A DNA stretch of 64,000 bases, from the NCBI GenBank assembly GCA_937980645.1, contig CALJPQ010000014.1, forward strand, positions 27,643-91,642, written 5' to 3'. This document shows, piece after piece, positions 45,699 through 54,733 of the stretch (position 1 is its first letter; each line of letters opens with the position of its first letter). This DNA is from an uncultured Saprospiraceae bacterium (GTDB lineage Bacteria; Bacteroidota; Bacteroidia; Chitinophagales; Saprospiraceae). The translations under genes and the position numbers were made by a program. Below the pieces are notes generated by a model, which saw only the letters and a list, made by a program, of their open reading frames with translations, was not told the origin of the DNA and did no database searches.

Positions 45699-48600
45699 AT
45701 GAGTTTCACTGCTGCTCTGCCGCTGCGGCTTTCTGTTGCGGCTGCGACGTTGTTCGTCCTAATCCTATTACTAACGAGAACTCGGGCGGGCGCCCAGTGC
45801 ATGATGGTGCCCTGTCCTACGCCAGTGCCGGCCACCAATGCGCACAATGCCTGCGTGTTGCCTAATCCGGCGGCCTTCAACTGCTACGAAGGTGCCACCT
45901 CAGCCACCACGCCAGAGTCGTTCCCGCCCTCCTGGTGTACGACCATTGAAAACAACATCTGGTTCGCTTTCACGGCTGATGCGCCCACGGTATCGCTCAC
46001 GTTTGAAGTGCTCAACTGTACCGTAGGGAGCTGCCTTCAAGCAGCCATCCTGAGTACTACCGACTGCAATACGTTCACTTTCATGGGCCCTTGCGTCAGT
46101 GGTATGAATCCCGGCGGGCAGTACACCATCACTGGCGCGGGGCTGGTGCCGGGGCAGGTTTATTTCCTGATGGTGGATGGATGTGCTGGCGCCCAATGTA
46201 GTTTTGTTATCAATGGTAGCGCTCCTCGCATCGTTAATGCCCCTACGCGCGTCTGCTTGCCAGCAGGCCCCAGCACGCTGACGAGTAACATTCCTGGAAA
46301 CTGGACGCTTAACCCACCTAATGCCGGCGCGTTTGTTGGGCAATTCAACAACACCAACACTGTCGCTGTCAACTGGAATACCAGCTATCAAGGGCCTGTC
46401 CAGGTATGCGTAGCCAGTCCGACGTGTAACAACGAGAACTGTCGCGAAATTGAAATTGGCCGCCGCGAAGCCACCACTGTTGAGCTCTTCCTGTGTGCGG
46501 GTGAGACGGTAGAGTGCGCTGGCAATTTTTATAGCTCGGGAGGCACGTTCAATACCACGTTCCAGACCTACCAGGGCTGCGATAGCGTGGTTACCTGCCG
46601 CATTATACCCGTACCCACCTACAACTCGCCACTTTTTCAGATTAACAAGTGCGCGCCCGGTTCACACATTGTCTGCGGTGAAGAGTATACCGAAACTGGC
46701 GGCTACAACCACGTGTGCAAAGGATATCGCGGCTGTGACAGCATCATCAACTTCTTTTTAGCTGTCATGGATCCTAAGGCCATCATCAAGCCGCCGGGCA
46801 TCCTGGACTGCGACCAGAATAAGGTCATCACCCTGGACGGCTCCATGTCTGTCCGAAACCAGGCAGAAAATGCGGGAGGGCTGACACTTTACAGTTGGAG
46901 CGGCCCAGGCATTGTTGGCCCAGCCAACCAGCCCACCGTACAGGTCAATCAGCCTGGGCAGTACTGTCTCATCGTAACCCACACACGCGGAGGCGTCTAT
47001 TGTCGGGACACCACCTGTGTAACCGTTTCGGCTGATTTTGCCACACCGCAAAGACCGCAAATCATTGGTAACCCAAACCCGTGTGGAGACTCCACCGAAC
47101 TATATGTGGTGCGCCCCGTGGGCAGTCCCAACCCGACCTCCTTCACCTGGACACCACCACCGGGGGTAACGATTACCCAAATCAGCCCCGACTCTATCCG
47201 AATCAAGTGGGATACGCTCATCTCCGGCCCGCTGTGCGTTACAGCCAACAACGCCTGTGGAGCTTCGCCGCCCGCCTGTCTGCCTATCGTCGTGCAGCAG
47301 CCCATTATCCCGCCGCAGATGAGTGGCCCCAGCGCCGTTTGTCCCAATGGCGGCACATACCTGTTTACCTTAGATACCCTTCAGGCAGGCACCAGTTACA
47401 CCTGGACGGTGCCACCCGGCGCCACGTTCACTGGCGCGAATGACTCCATACGGGTGGACTTTTCTAATGCCTCCAGCGGACAAGTGTGCGTACAGGTTTC
47501 CAATGCGTGTGGCTCTATTGCGCCCATCTGCCGTAGCGTGCAGGTAGCACCCCTGCCCACTGTTTCGCTGAGCGGTGGCGGAGAAATCTGCTTAGGCGAT
47601 AGCATTACGCTCACCTTCACCACCTTAGGCAACGGCCCTTTCAACGTTGTATGGTCGGCAGGCGCTCAGAACAACGCCCTCAACGGTATTAACAATGGCC
47701 ACACCATCCGACTGGCCCCCACGGCCAACACCAATTACGGTCTGGTGAGCGCTACCGATGGCTCCTCACCCACCTGCCAGGCCGTGGTGAGTGGCTCGGC
47801 AGCGGCCATCGTGCGCCCGCATTATACCATCAACGTTGCCCGACAGATCTGCGAAGGCGACTCTGTTCTGTTGCAGGGGGCTTACCGCAAAACATCGGGT
47901 ACCTATCGCGATAGTCTGAACTCCATCCACGGCTGTGATAGCGTTATCGTTACGGCGCTCACGGTATTCGACATTGACACCACCGTCATTAACACAGGCT
48001 CATGCGACCCCGGGCAGGTCGGAACTTTTACCCAAATTCTCACTCAGGTCAATGGCTGCGACAGCATCGTCATCACGAATGTCGTTCTCTACCCTACCGA
48101 CACCACGCGGCTATTTGGCACCAGCTGCGACATCAACAATACGGGTGTCTTTGTGCAGAACCTGACCAACCGCTTCGGATGCGACAGCACAATCATCCTG
48201 ACGGTCAGTTTCTCCCAGTCTGATACCGTACTGTTCTTCCGCTCTTCGTGCAACCTCAGTGAAGTGGGCGTATTTGTGGCACAATACGTCTCCTCGTTAG
48301 GCTGCGACAGCGTGGTTATCACTACTGTCAACTTCCAGGGCATTCCCATCACCAACCTGAGTGGCACGACCTGCGACCCTGCGCAAGCAGGTGTGTTCAC
48401 TCAAACACTTACGACAGCCCAGGGCTGCGACAGCACCATCGTTACCACCATCACGCTGCTACCCAGCAACACAACCAACCTGACGGCCACCACGTGCGAC
48501 CCTACTGAAGTAGGTGTCTTTGTGCAAAACCTGACTAACCAATTCGGCTGCGACAGTATCGTAACTACTACCGTCTCCTTGCTACCCAGCCATACGACGG

Positions 48601-50864
48601 CGCTGTTCGACACCACCTGCAACCCGGCCAACGCCGGCGTCTTCGTGCAGAACCTGACCAATCAGTTCGGCTGCGACAGTATCGTAACTACCACCGTAAC
48701 GTTCGTGCCACTGCCGCCGACCAACCTGACGGCTACTACCTGCGACCCGGCTGCTGCGGGCGTCTTCTCACAAACACTTACCACTGCTCAAGGCTGCGAT
48801 AGCATCGTCATTACTACGGTGACGCTGTTGCCCAGCGACACCGTCCAACTGACTGCCCAGAGCTGTAACCCGGCTAACGTGGGCACATTCGTGCAAGACC
48901 TGACCAACCGCTTCGGATGCGATAGTATTGTGATTACGACAGTATCATTCTTTACACTGCCCATCACGGAACTCTCGACCACCACGTGTGACTCTACGCA
49001 GGCCGGTGTTTTCACCAAAACCCTGAAAACCGCCCAGGGCTGTGACAGCACCGTCGTTACCACCGTAACACTGCTGCCCAGTAACCAGACTGAAGTGAGC
49101 CGCACTACCTGCAATCCGGCCAATGCCGGTGTCTTCTTTGAAGGCTACCTCAACCAGTTCGGATGCGATAGCTTAGTAACCATCACCGTAACATTTGTGC
49201 CACTGCCACCGACTAACCTGACAGCCACCACCTGCAACCCGGCCAACGCGGGGGTCTTCAGCCAGACGCTAAAAACCGCCGAAGGCTGCGACAGCACCGT
49301 CATCACCACAGTAACACTGCTGCCCAGCAACACCACCAATCTGACGGCCACTACCTGCAACCCGGCTCAGGCGGGTGTGTTTGTACAGAACCTGACCAAC
49401 CAGTTCGGCTGCGACAGCATCGTAACCACCACGGTAACACTCCTGCGCCGCGACACTACCTACCTGACAGCCACCACTTGCAACCCAGCCCAAGTAGGCG
49501 TTACCCAGATGGTGCTGACCAACAGTGTGGGCTGTGATAGCATCGTTATCACCACCACCTCGCTTTCTCCGCCAGCCTTCTGCAGCGCCGAAGCCAGCGC
49601 TATGGGCGGTGAAATCCCGTGTGCCGACAGCACCGGCAGCTTGACCATCACGGCCACGCTGGGCATCGCACCCTTCACGTACGAAGTGCGCCGCAACGGG
49701 CAAACCGTGCGCACTGGCACCATTCCTTCGCTCAATACGCCGCAGGTCGTCAGCGGCCTGCCCGCGGGCACTTATACCGTCGTCGTTACGGCTTCTACGG
49801 GCTTCTCCACCACCGTGCAGGCCACGCTGGTGCAACTGCTACCGCCCACCATCAGCAGCCTGACCTCGCTCGACTACGGCGGCTTCGGCGTCAGCTGCCC
49901 TGACGCCGCAGATGGCGCTGCTAAGGCCACTGCTTCGGGCGGAAAACCGCCTTATTCGTTCGTCTGGTCCACCGGTGCAACGGGCCTCGAGGCCAAAAAC
50001 CTGCGCGCCGGCACGTACACTGTTACCGTTACCGACGCCAACAATTGCACGGCCACAGGCAACATCACCCTCCGAGAGCCTGAACCGTTAGCGATGGCCT
50101 TCGCCGTTACGGATATCAGCTGCTTTGGCCGACGCGATGGCCAGATTACCGCCCAGGTCAGCGGCGGAGTGCCACCTTATCAGTATGCCCTCAACAGTGG
50201 CGCCTTCCAGACCTCCAGCACGTTCACAGGTCTGAGTTCGGGTGCTTTCATCGTGCGTGCCATAGATGTCAATGGCTGTGAAACATCAGAGACCATCGTC
50301 ATCAACTCGCCCCCACCGCTGGAAGTCAGCCTCGGTGGCAACAAGACGGTGGCCTTAGGCGACTCGCTCAAACTCGAAATCATCGTCAACGTCCCCTTAG
50401 ATAGCATCCAAAGCATCACCTGGGGGCCGCCGTTAGACTCGAACGACTGTGTGCGCTGCTTCTCGCAGACCGTGGCGCCCATCGTAACCACAGCGTACTC
50501 GGTAACTATCACGACCAACAAGGGCTGCACCGACTCGGATAAAATCTTCGTCTTCGTGGATAGGCGCCGTTATATCTACGTGCCCAACGCCTTCGCACCG
50601 GGCAGCGACGGGGCCAACAGCATCTTCTACGTTTCGGCTAAGCCCAACACGGTGAAGAACATCAAAGCCATGCAAATCTTCAGCCGTTGGGGCGAAGCGG
50701 TGTTCCAGCTGAACGACTTCCAGCCCAACAATCCTGACGTAGGCTGGAATGGCGCCTTCCGCGGGCAGCCGCTCAACCCGGGCGTCTTTACGTGGGTGCT
50801 CGAGGTTGAGTTCATTGACGGCGTTACCGAAATTTATACCGGCGACGTTACCATCGTCCGGTAG
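45699..50864 (+). CDS. Giant type-B T9SS surface protein with thirteen 41-residue GCDS repeats
   Basis: 1721 residues. Signal peptide (LFVLILLLTRTRAGAQ); N-terminal cysteine-rich domain (about 35-165; VYFLMVDGCAGAQCSFVI) shared with two neighbours; two GCDS units (QGCDSVVTC, RGCDSIINF); Ig/PKD-like domains; an array of thirteen 41-residue units at 47997-49595; Ig-like and two SprB repeats (PPYSFVWSTG, PPYQYALNSG); and a type B CTD (YVPNAFAPGSDG to YTGDVTIVR). Likely a stalk-like adhesin. The frame opens at 45522, but the signal peptide starts at ATG 45699 and the promoter lies between, so 45699 is chosen. Confidence 0.93.
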   Translation: MSFTAALPLRLSVAAATLFVLILLLTRTRAGAQCMMVPCPTPVPATNAHNACVLPNPAAFNCYEGATSATTPESFPPSWCTTIENNIWFAFTADAPTVSLTFEVLNCTVGSCLQAAILSTTDCNTFTFMGPCVSGMNPGGQYTITGAGLVPGQVYFLMVDGCAGAQCSFVINGSAPRIVNAPTRVCLPAGPSTLTSNIPGNWTLNPPNAGAFVGQFNNTNTVAVNWNTSYQGPVQVCVASPTCNNENCREIEIGRREATTVELFLCAGETVECAGNFYSSGGTFNTTFQTYQGCDSVVTCRIIPVPTYNSPLFQINKCAPGSHIVCGEEYTETGGYNHVCKGYRGCDSIINFFLAVMDPKAIIKPPGILDCDQNKVITLDGSMSVRNQAENAGGLTLYSWSGPGIVGPANQPTVQVNQPGQYCLIVTHTRGGVYCRDTTCVTVSADFATPQRPQIIGNPNPCGDSTELYVVRPVGSPNPTSFTWTPPPGVTITQISPDSIRIKWDTLISGPLCVTANNACGASPPACLPIVVQQPIIPPQMSGPSAVCPNGGTYLFTLDTLQAGTSYTWTVPPGATFTGANDSIRVDFSNASSGQVCVQVSNACGSIAPICRSVQVAPLPTVSLSGGGEICLGDSITLTFTTLGNGPFNVVWSAGAQNNALNGINNGHTIRLAPTANTNYGLVSATDGSSPTCQAVVSGSAAAIVRPHYTINVARQICEGDSVLLQGAYRKTSGTYRDSLNSIHGCDSVIVTALTVFDIDTTVINTGSCDPGQVGTFTQILTQVNGCDSIVITNVVLYPTDTTRLFGTSCDINNTGVFVQNLTNRFGCDSTIILTVSFSQSDTVLFFRSSCNLSEVGVFVAQYVSSLGCDSVVITTVNFQGIPITNLSGTTCDPAQAGVFTQTLTTAQGCDSTIVTTITLLPSNTTNLTATTCDPTEVGVFVQNLTNQFGCDSIVTTTVSLLPSHTTALFDTTCNPANAGVFVQNLTNQFGCDSIVTTTVTFVPLPPTNLTATTCDPAAAGVFSQTLTTAQGCDSIVITTVTLLPSDTVQLTAQSCNPANVGTFVQDLTNRFGCDSIVITTVSFFTLPITELSTTTCDSTQAGVFTKTLKTAQGCDSTVVTTVTLLPSNQTEVSRTTCNPANAGVFFEGYLNQFGCDSLVTITVTFVPLPPTNLTATTCNPANAGVFSQTLKTAEGCDSTVITTVTLLPSNTTNLTATTCNPAQAGVFVQNLTNQFGCDSIVTTTVTLLRRDTTYLTATTCNPAQVGVTQMVLTNSVGCDSIVITTTSLSPPAFCSAEASAMGGEIPCADSTGSLTITATLGIAPFTYEVRRNGQTVRTGTIPSLNTPQVVSGLPAGTYTVVVTASTGFSTTVQATLVQLLPPTISSLTSLDYGGFGVSCPDAADGAAKATASGGKPPYSFVWSTGATGLEAKNLRAGTYTVTVTDANNCTATGNITLREPEPLAMAFAVTDISCFGRRDGQITAQVSGGVPPYQYALNSGAFQTSSTFTGLSSGAFIVRAIDVNGCETSETIVINSPPPLEVSLGGNKTVALGDSLKLEIIVNVPLDSIQSITWGPPLDSNDCVRCFSQTVAPIVTTAYSVTITTNKGCTDSDKIFVFVDRRRYIYVPNAFAPGSDGANSIFYVSAKPNTVKNIKAMQIFSRWGEAVFQLNDFQPNNPDVGWNGAFRGQPLNPGVFTWVLEVEFIDGVTEIYTGDVTIVR
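47997..49595 (+). repeat. Thirteen tandem 123-bp (41-codon) repeats
   Basis: Exact period of 41 codons without insertions over all 13 units. Consensus: TTCNPAxAGVFxQxL, then TNQFGCDSIVTTTV, then a short LLPSNTTNLTA linker. Two Cys per unit sit 20 residues apart. Units alternate between an FVQNLTNQF and an FSQTLTTAQ version, pointing to expansion of higher-order two-unit blocks. Neighbouring units are near-identical in DNA. Confidence 0.93.
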
Positions 50865-50891
50865 CGCTTTTAGCGCGCCCTACCTTACCCC

Positions 50892-50937
50892 GCCGGGGTT
50901 CAATGCAGCCGCGTCTGCGTTGAACCCCGCGGCTTTT
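50892..50937 (+). terminator. Rho-independent terminator of the GCDS-repeat adhesin
   Basis: Stem GGGGTTCAA/TTGAACCCC extended by GCAG/CTGC inside, ending GGCTTTT, 28 bp after the stop codon. Confidence 0.85.
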
Positions 50938-50966
50938 CAAGCGTTTAGCCGGCACATGTTTTTTCC

Positions 50967-51398
50967 ATGAAAAGCAAAATGCGGCTTCTTTTTTCCCAAA
51001 AAATAACAACTGCATGGGCGGTCCTGGTCCTTTTAGCGCTCGTCTTCAGCCAATGCGGCAATACGCAAGGGCGTATGGAAGGCGCCGCCCTGTATCGCGT
51101 GCATTGCGCCAATTGCCACTTGGACAACGGGCAGGGACTGGGCGCGCTTATACCGCCGCTGGCAGGCTCCGACTACTTGGCCGCGCATCGCGAACGATTG
51201 CCCTGCATCGTCCGACACGGCCTGAAGGACACCATTGTCGTTAATGGTACGCAATACGCTGAGGCCATGGCCGGCATCGAAACACTTTCGGACATTCAAA
51301 TAACCAACATCCTCAACTACATACACACCAGCTGGGGCAACGACCTGCCACTGTATCGGCTCGATGAAGTGCAGCAATTGCTGAAGCAATGCCGCTGA
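50967..51398 (+). CDS. Small c-type cytochrome, probable lipoprotein
   Basis: 143 residues. A hydrophobic N-terminal segment (WAVLVLLALVFSQ) ends in Cys30, consistent with a lipobox, though Gln at -1 is unusual. The single heme c site is CANCH (Cys47, Cys50, His51). The sixth ligand is probably the Met in EAMAGIETLSD, as in class I cytochromes that end with an SDxQITNILNYI helix. It is an electron carrier on the periplasmic side of a membrane. No oxidase or reductase gene is adjacent, so its partner is unknown. It runs convergently into mnmE with 10 bp between. Confidence 0.88.
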   Translation: MKSKMRLLFSQKITTAWAVLVLLALVFSQCGNTQGRMEGAALYRVHCANCHLDNGQGLGALIPPLAGSDYLAAHRERLPCIVRHGLKDTIVVNGTQYAEAMAGIETLSDIQITNILNYIHTSWGNDLPLYRLDEVQQLLKQCR

Positions 51399-51408
51399 AC
51401 AATACGCC

Positions 51409-52896
51409 CTATTTCCCGATGCAAAACCGCGAGAAGATGTTCCCCAGAATGTCCTCTACGCCAACTTCGCCAGTGATTTCACCTAAGGAAGCAAGCGCCC
51501 GGCGGATGTCTTGAGCGATCCATTCATTGCTGAGCCCCTTCTCTAGGCCCGAAAGCACGTCGCCCAGTGCCTCATCAGCGCGGCGCAGTGCCTCGTAATG
51601 GCGAGCATTAACGGCAATGGCGTTTTCCAAGTTTACCCCTTTACCAATGGCGACCTCCAGGAGGGTTTCTTTGAGGTATTCGATGTTCATCTGGTTTTTG
51701 GCTGAAAGCGGTATGATGACAGCGGGTTTCAAGGGTAAGGTATCTGGGTTGAGCAGTTCGCTGCTCTGTGGGCGCAAATAGGGCGGTATTTCGGGAGCAT
51801 TTGGCTGCAGCAGCCAGTCGGTCAGGAAATACGGATTGCGGTCCATTTTGTTGCAGGCGACGATAAGGGCGGCCTGTGAATGCGCCGTTTCTGCTGAACG
51901 GGCGAGTTTGCTCCCGATGATATGCAGGTCGCTATACACTTCCGGAAGGGTGGTTTCGGAGATGTCCCACACATAGACGACGATAGCGGCCTGTTCGATT
52001 TTCTCCAGGGCACGCCGGACGCCGATGGCTTCGATGGCGTCCTGTGCCTCTCGGATGCCAGCGGTGTCAATAAGTCGGAACGGCACGCCGCTGAGGTTAA
52101 TAAGCTCTTCGATAGTGTCGCGCGTGGTGCCGGCGATGTCGGAGACGATGGCGCGCTCTTCATTTAGCAGGGCATTCAGCAGCGTGCTTTTGCCGGCATT
52201 AGGCCGCCCAGCAATGACGGTGGCGACGCCATGGCGCAAGGCATTGCCGAGTTGGAAGGAACGCATCAGATCGGCCATGTAGGTGCGGATTTTCCCTACA
52301 AGGACCTGTAAATGAGCGCGATTGGCAAATTCAACATCTTCTTCAGCGAAGTCCAGCTCCAGTTCGATGAGGCTGGCGAAGTGGATAAGTTCGTCGCGCA
52401 GGCGAGCAATTTCAGACTTGAAACCTCCGCGCAATTGGCGCATGGCCACGGCATGGGCGGCGGCGGTCTGGCTGGTGATGAGGTCGGCTACGGCTTCGGC
52501 CTGTGTGAGGTCTATTTTGCCGTTGAGGAAGGCCCGCAGAGTGAACTCACCCGGCGCAGCCAGACGGGCACCGCGACGCAGCAACAACTCCAGCACGGCT
52601 TGCTGTACGTAAGGAGAGCCGTGCACGGAAAACTCTACGATGTCTTCGCCCGTATAGGAGCGTGGCGCGCGAAAAACGGTAGCCATGGCCTCGTCTAGGA
52701 TACGCCCGCTTTCGTCTTCAATGCGGCCTACGTGTGCGGTATGGCTGGGCTGCTCACCGAGGCGCTTGCCCCGAAAGACGGTGTCGGCGATGGCTATAGA
52801 ACGCGGGCCCGACAGACGCAAGACGGCGATGGCGCCCACACCGGGCGGCGTGGCCAGAGCGGCAATAGTGTCGGTCAAATCGGGCAGTACAGGCAT
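51409..52896 (-). CDS. mnmE: tRNA modification GTPase MnmE
   Basis: 495 residues. With MnmG it installs the cmnm5 group on the wobble uridine of certain tRNAs. Domain order: N-terminal tetrahydrofolate-binding domain (ATPPGVGAIAVLRLSG), helical domain, and an inserted G domain with P-loop GRPNAGKST, switch GTTRDTIEE, DTAGIRE and NKMD. The C-terminus CIGK carries the essential Cys. Full length. It is preceded by a -7 element 22 nt before the ATG. Confidence 0.98.
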   Translation of the reverse strand: MPVLPDLTDTIAALATPPGVGAIAVLRLSGPRSIAIADTVFRGKRLGEQPSHTAHVGRIEDESGRILDEAMATVFRAPRSYTGEDIVEFSVHGSPYVQQAVLELLLRRGARLAAPGEFTLRAFLNGKIDLTQAEAVADLITSQTAAAHAVAMRQLRGGFKSEIARLRDELIHFASLIELELDFAEEDVEFANRAHLQVLVGKIRTYMADLMRSFQLGNALRHGVATVIAGRPNAGKSTLLNALLNEERAIVSDIAGTTRDTIEELINLSGVPFRLIDTAGIREAQDAIEAIGVRRALEKIEQAAIVVYVWDISETTLPEVYSDLHIIGSKLARSAETAHSQAALIVACNKMDRNPYFLTDWLLQPNAPEIPPYLRPQSSELLNPDTLPLKPAVIIPLSAKNQMNIEYLKETLLEVAIGKGVNLENAIAVNARHYEALRRADEALGDVLSGLEKGLSNEWIAQDIRRALASLGEITGEVGVEDILGNIFSRFCIGK

Positions 52897-52918
52897 GAAA
52901 AAACCGTAATTCAGATGG

Positions 52919-52927
52919 GCAAAAGTA
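52919..52927 (-). promoter_or_regulatory. mnmE promoter, -7 element TACTTTTGC
   Basis: Matches TAnnTTTGC on the minus strand, with a TTG 22 nt upstream inside the T tract of the preceding terminator. ATG 52896 is 22 nt downstream. A perfect 9-bp inverted repeat (GCCCTCTCG) sits between the two elements. Confidence 0.6.
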
Positions 52928-52950
52928 CGCGCCCTCTCGCCCGAGAGGGC

Positions 52951-52985
52951 AAAAAAATACCCGGCTGTGACTTTTCACAACCGGG
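52951..52985 (-). terminator. Rho-independent terminator upstream of mnmE
   Basis: An 11-bp stem with one mismatch (CCCGGCTGTGA paired to TCACAACCGGG, loop CTTT) followed on the minus strand by a run of seven T residues. It would end leftward transcripts entering from 53.0-53.9 kb. Confidence 0.75.
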
Positions 52986-53381
52986 GTTCTCGCCTATAGA
53001 AGCATAAGACATCTGAACAACCGGGGAGCGCCCGGGCAAGCCCGTAAAAGCGCTCAATCTCGCTTCAATTCACCTGCTGAAGGTTCATTCGAGCGAGTAG
53101 CAATGACAAAGGCAGCCTCCGGATAAACGTGTCCGAACAGCCGCGTGCGTAAGACAGCCTTTTGAAGAGGGAAATAGAAAACGGAATAAAGAATGGGCGT
53201 AACAATCTGCTCATGATGGGATGAGTTTTGAACTTGTGTAATCGGCGACAAAGCAGGTGTCGTGCAGAAGGATTAAAAAGAACGCCTCAAAGATACATGA
53301 CCTGAAAACAGCGCTGCCTGTTCCTGTCTTTATTTTTTTCGATAAATGTCGGTTAACTTTCAGTAAGCGGCAAAAGGCGCT
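52986..53381 (-). other. Possible small transcription unit (sRNA or small protein) between mnmE and the Nudix gene
   Basis: 396 bp without a confident gene. On the minus strand it has a perfect TATCTTTG element at 53288-53295 and ends at the terminator at 52951-52985, so an RNA of about 330 nt is possible. Two frames could be translated: 49 codons from ATG 53215 to 53066 (Arg/Leu-rich) and 65 codons from TTG 53251 to 53054 (containing TPILYSVFYFPLQKAVLRT). Neither has a recognisable family or clear ribosome binding site. It could also simply be the 3' part of the Nudix transcript. Confidence 0.35.
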
Positions 53382-53864
53382 CTACGGAATGGCAAAGCCT
53401 TCTTTCTCGGAGGCTTCCTGTTCCCAATGAGCCAGCACTTTGCTGCGCGCAGGGTATTCGGAGTAGATCTCTCCGCGCTGGATGGCCTCCAGAACATGCC
53501 GGGTTGCTTTTGAGACTTCGGCGGGCAGGAGCTGAATGGGAAACCAGCGCACATCGCGAAATTTTTTAGGCTCTTGCGAGAGTGGCTCTCCGTGGAAGCG
53601 CTCTGTGCGGAAGTAAAGGACCAGCAGCGTCTCGTTTTTCTTCAATTTGTGGCGGTGCAGCACATGAACCAGCTGCAACGTTTCTGGATGAACGTGAATA
53701 CCAGCCTCTTCTAAGGCCTCGCGCGCCAGAGCTTCGCGGGCAAATTCCCGGTCTTCCACGTTACCACCGATGAGCGAGAAGCGCCCGCCGTTTTTCTTGG
53801 TCTGGCGCAAAAACAGGAGCTGCCCATCCTGTTCTACTAATAGCCGAACGGCAAATGTCAGCAT
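53382..53864 (-). CDS. Nudix hydrolase
   Basis: 160 residues. A complete Nudix box lies at residues 34-56 (G-x5-E ending GNVEDRE, then REALEEAGI), with the metal-binding Glu residues present. It hydrolyses a nucleoside diphosphate linked to another group; substrate not predictable. A -7 element TACCTTTCG lies about 40 nt upstream of the ATG. Stand-alone leftward gene with no terminator directly after it. Confidence 0.92.
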   Translation of the reverse strand: MLTFAVRLLVEQDGQLLFLRQTKKNGGRFSLIGGNVEDREFAREALAREALEEAGIHVHPETLQLVHVLHRHKLKKNETLLVLYFRTERFHGEPLSQEPKKFRDVRWFPIQLLPAEVSKATRHVLEAIQRGEIYSEYPARSKVLAHWEQEASEKEGFAIP

Positions 53865-53903
53865 CTAAGGATACGGAAGTGTTTATGCAGCGATTAAAGC
53901 GGC

Positions 53904-53912
53904 GAAAGGTAG
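53904..53912 (-). promoter_or_regulatory. -7 element TACCTTTCG of the Nudix gene
   Basis: Matches TAnnTTT at seven of eight positions on the minus strand, 39 nt before ATG 53864. Confidence 0.5.
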
Positions 53913-53965
53913 AACATTCGCCCGGTGCGCGCACGTAAAGTTTTTGTAAAGTCGCACCACAGGCC

Positions 53966-54583
53966 TTAGCGGCTCATCGGTAGCGCGCTACCGGACTGAC
54001 GAAGAATAACCACCTGCCAGCCGGCTGCCTCCGTTATAAATCGGATGAGGTCGAACATCTTATTGGACTGTTCTTCAGCCTTTTGCAGCAAGTCGCTTTC
54101 CTGTGCCTTCTCTAAGATCTTCTTCTTACCCTGCTGATTGATCCACGTCAGGTCTTGAGGAGAGAAACTCTGAAAAAGGCCTGTCGAGACGTCGTAATAG
54201 TCCACCGTATGATCTACGCTCAGGATCTGCGGCTTGGGCAAGGGGCCAATGCGAAGGACTCGGGCAGCTGAATCAGCCTCCATCTGCACGTTAGACAGGT
54301 CGTAACCTACGGCTACGGTAGCCTGCACACGTATGAGCGCTTTTTTGTCCCATAGCCAGGAAAAGGAGCCGCTATATTCGTTGTAGCTGTACACTTCGGA
54401 GAACTCGCCCTCGATAGTTGTCAGTTTGAGGACTTCGCGTACCTTTTCGAGTAGGACTGTGGCCTCTTCCTGAGGTTTTTCAGCGGGTTTGGGTACAAAA
54501 AAGCGGTAGGCCGCCCAGCCTCCAACTAAAAAAGCGAGCACCAGGACGAGGAGGTAGAGCCAGGATCGGGAGGGTATTATCAT
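53966..54583 (-). CDS. DUF4230 domain membrane-anchored protein
   Basis: 205 residues with one N-terminal membrane anchor (WLYLLVLVLAFLVGGWAAYRFF) and an extracytoplasmic DUF4230 domain (about 50-190). The domain shows the family's TTIEGEFSEVYSYNEY start and VQATVAVGYDLSNVQME core. The function of DUF4230 is unknown. ATG 54583 is chosen because the anchor starts there and a -7-like element (GACCTTTGC, 54654-54662) lies upstream; a longer frame to 54658 would begin inside that element. Confidence 0.82.
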   Translation of the reverse strand: MIIPSRSWLYLLVLVLAFLVGGWAAYRFFVPKPAEKPQEEATVLLEKVREVLKLTTIEGEFSEVYSYNEYSGSFSWLWDKKALIRVQATVAVGYDLSNVQMEADSAARVLRIGPLPKPQILSVDHTVDYYDVSTGLFQSFSPQDLTWINQQGKKKILEKAQESDLLQKAEEQSNKMFDLIRFITEAAGWQVVILRQSGSALPMSR

Positions 54584-54653
54584 GCGAAACACTTGAATTG
54601 CTGGACAAAGTTCAGACATTTGACGCCGAAGAAGGCCGGGGCGTTGTTCCGAG

Positions 54654-54662
54654 GGCAAAGGT
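54654..54662 (-). promoter_or_regulatory. -7-like element GACCTTTGC of the DUF4230 gene
   Basis: One mismatch to TAnnTTTGC on the minus strand, 70 nt before ATG 54583. Confidence 0.4.
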
Positions 54663-54733
54663 CTGTTCCCTACGGCCCTTTCAGGCCACTGTCTGTTTTA
54701 TCTTTTTAAAAACAAAAACCAGCTTCGCCAGCC

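Noticed and set aside
47997..49595. CRISPR array
   Set aside because: The 123-bp period is an in-frame protein repeat without spacers.
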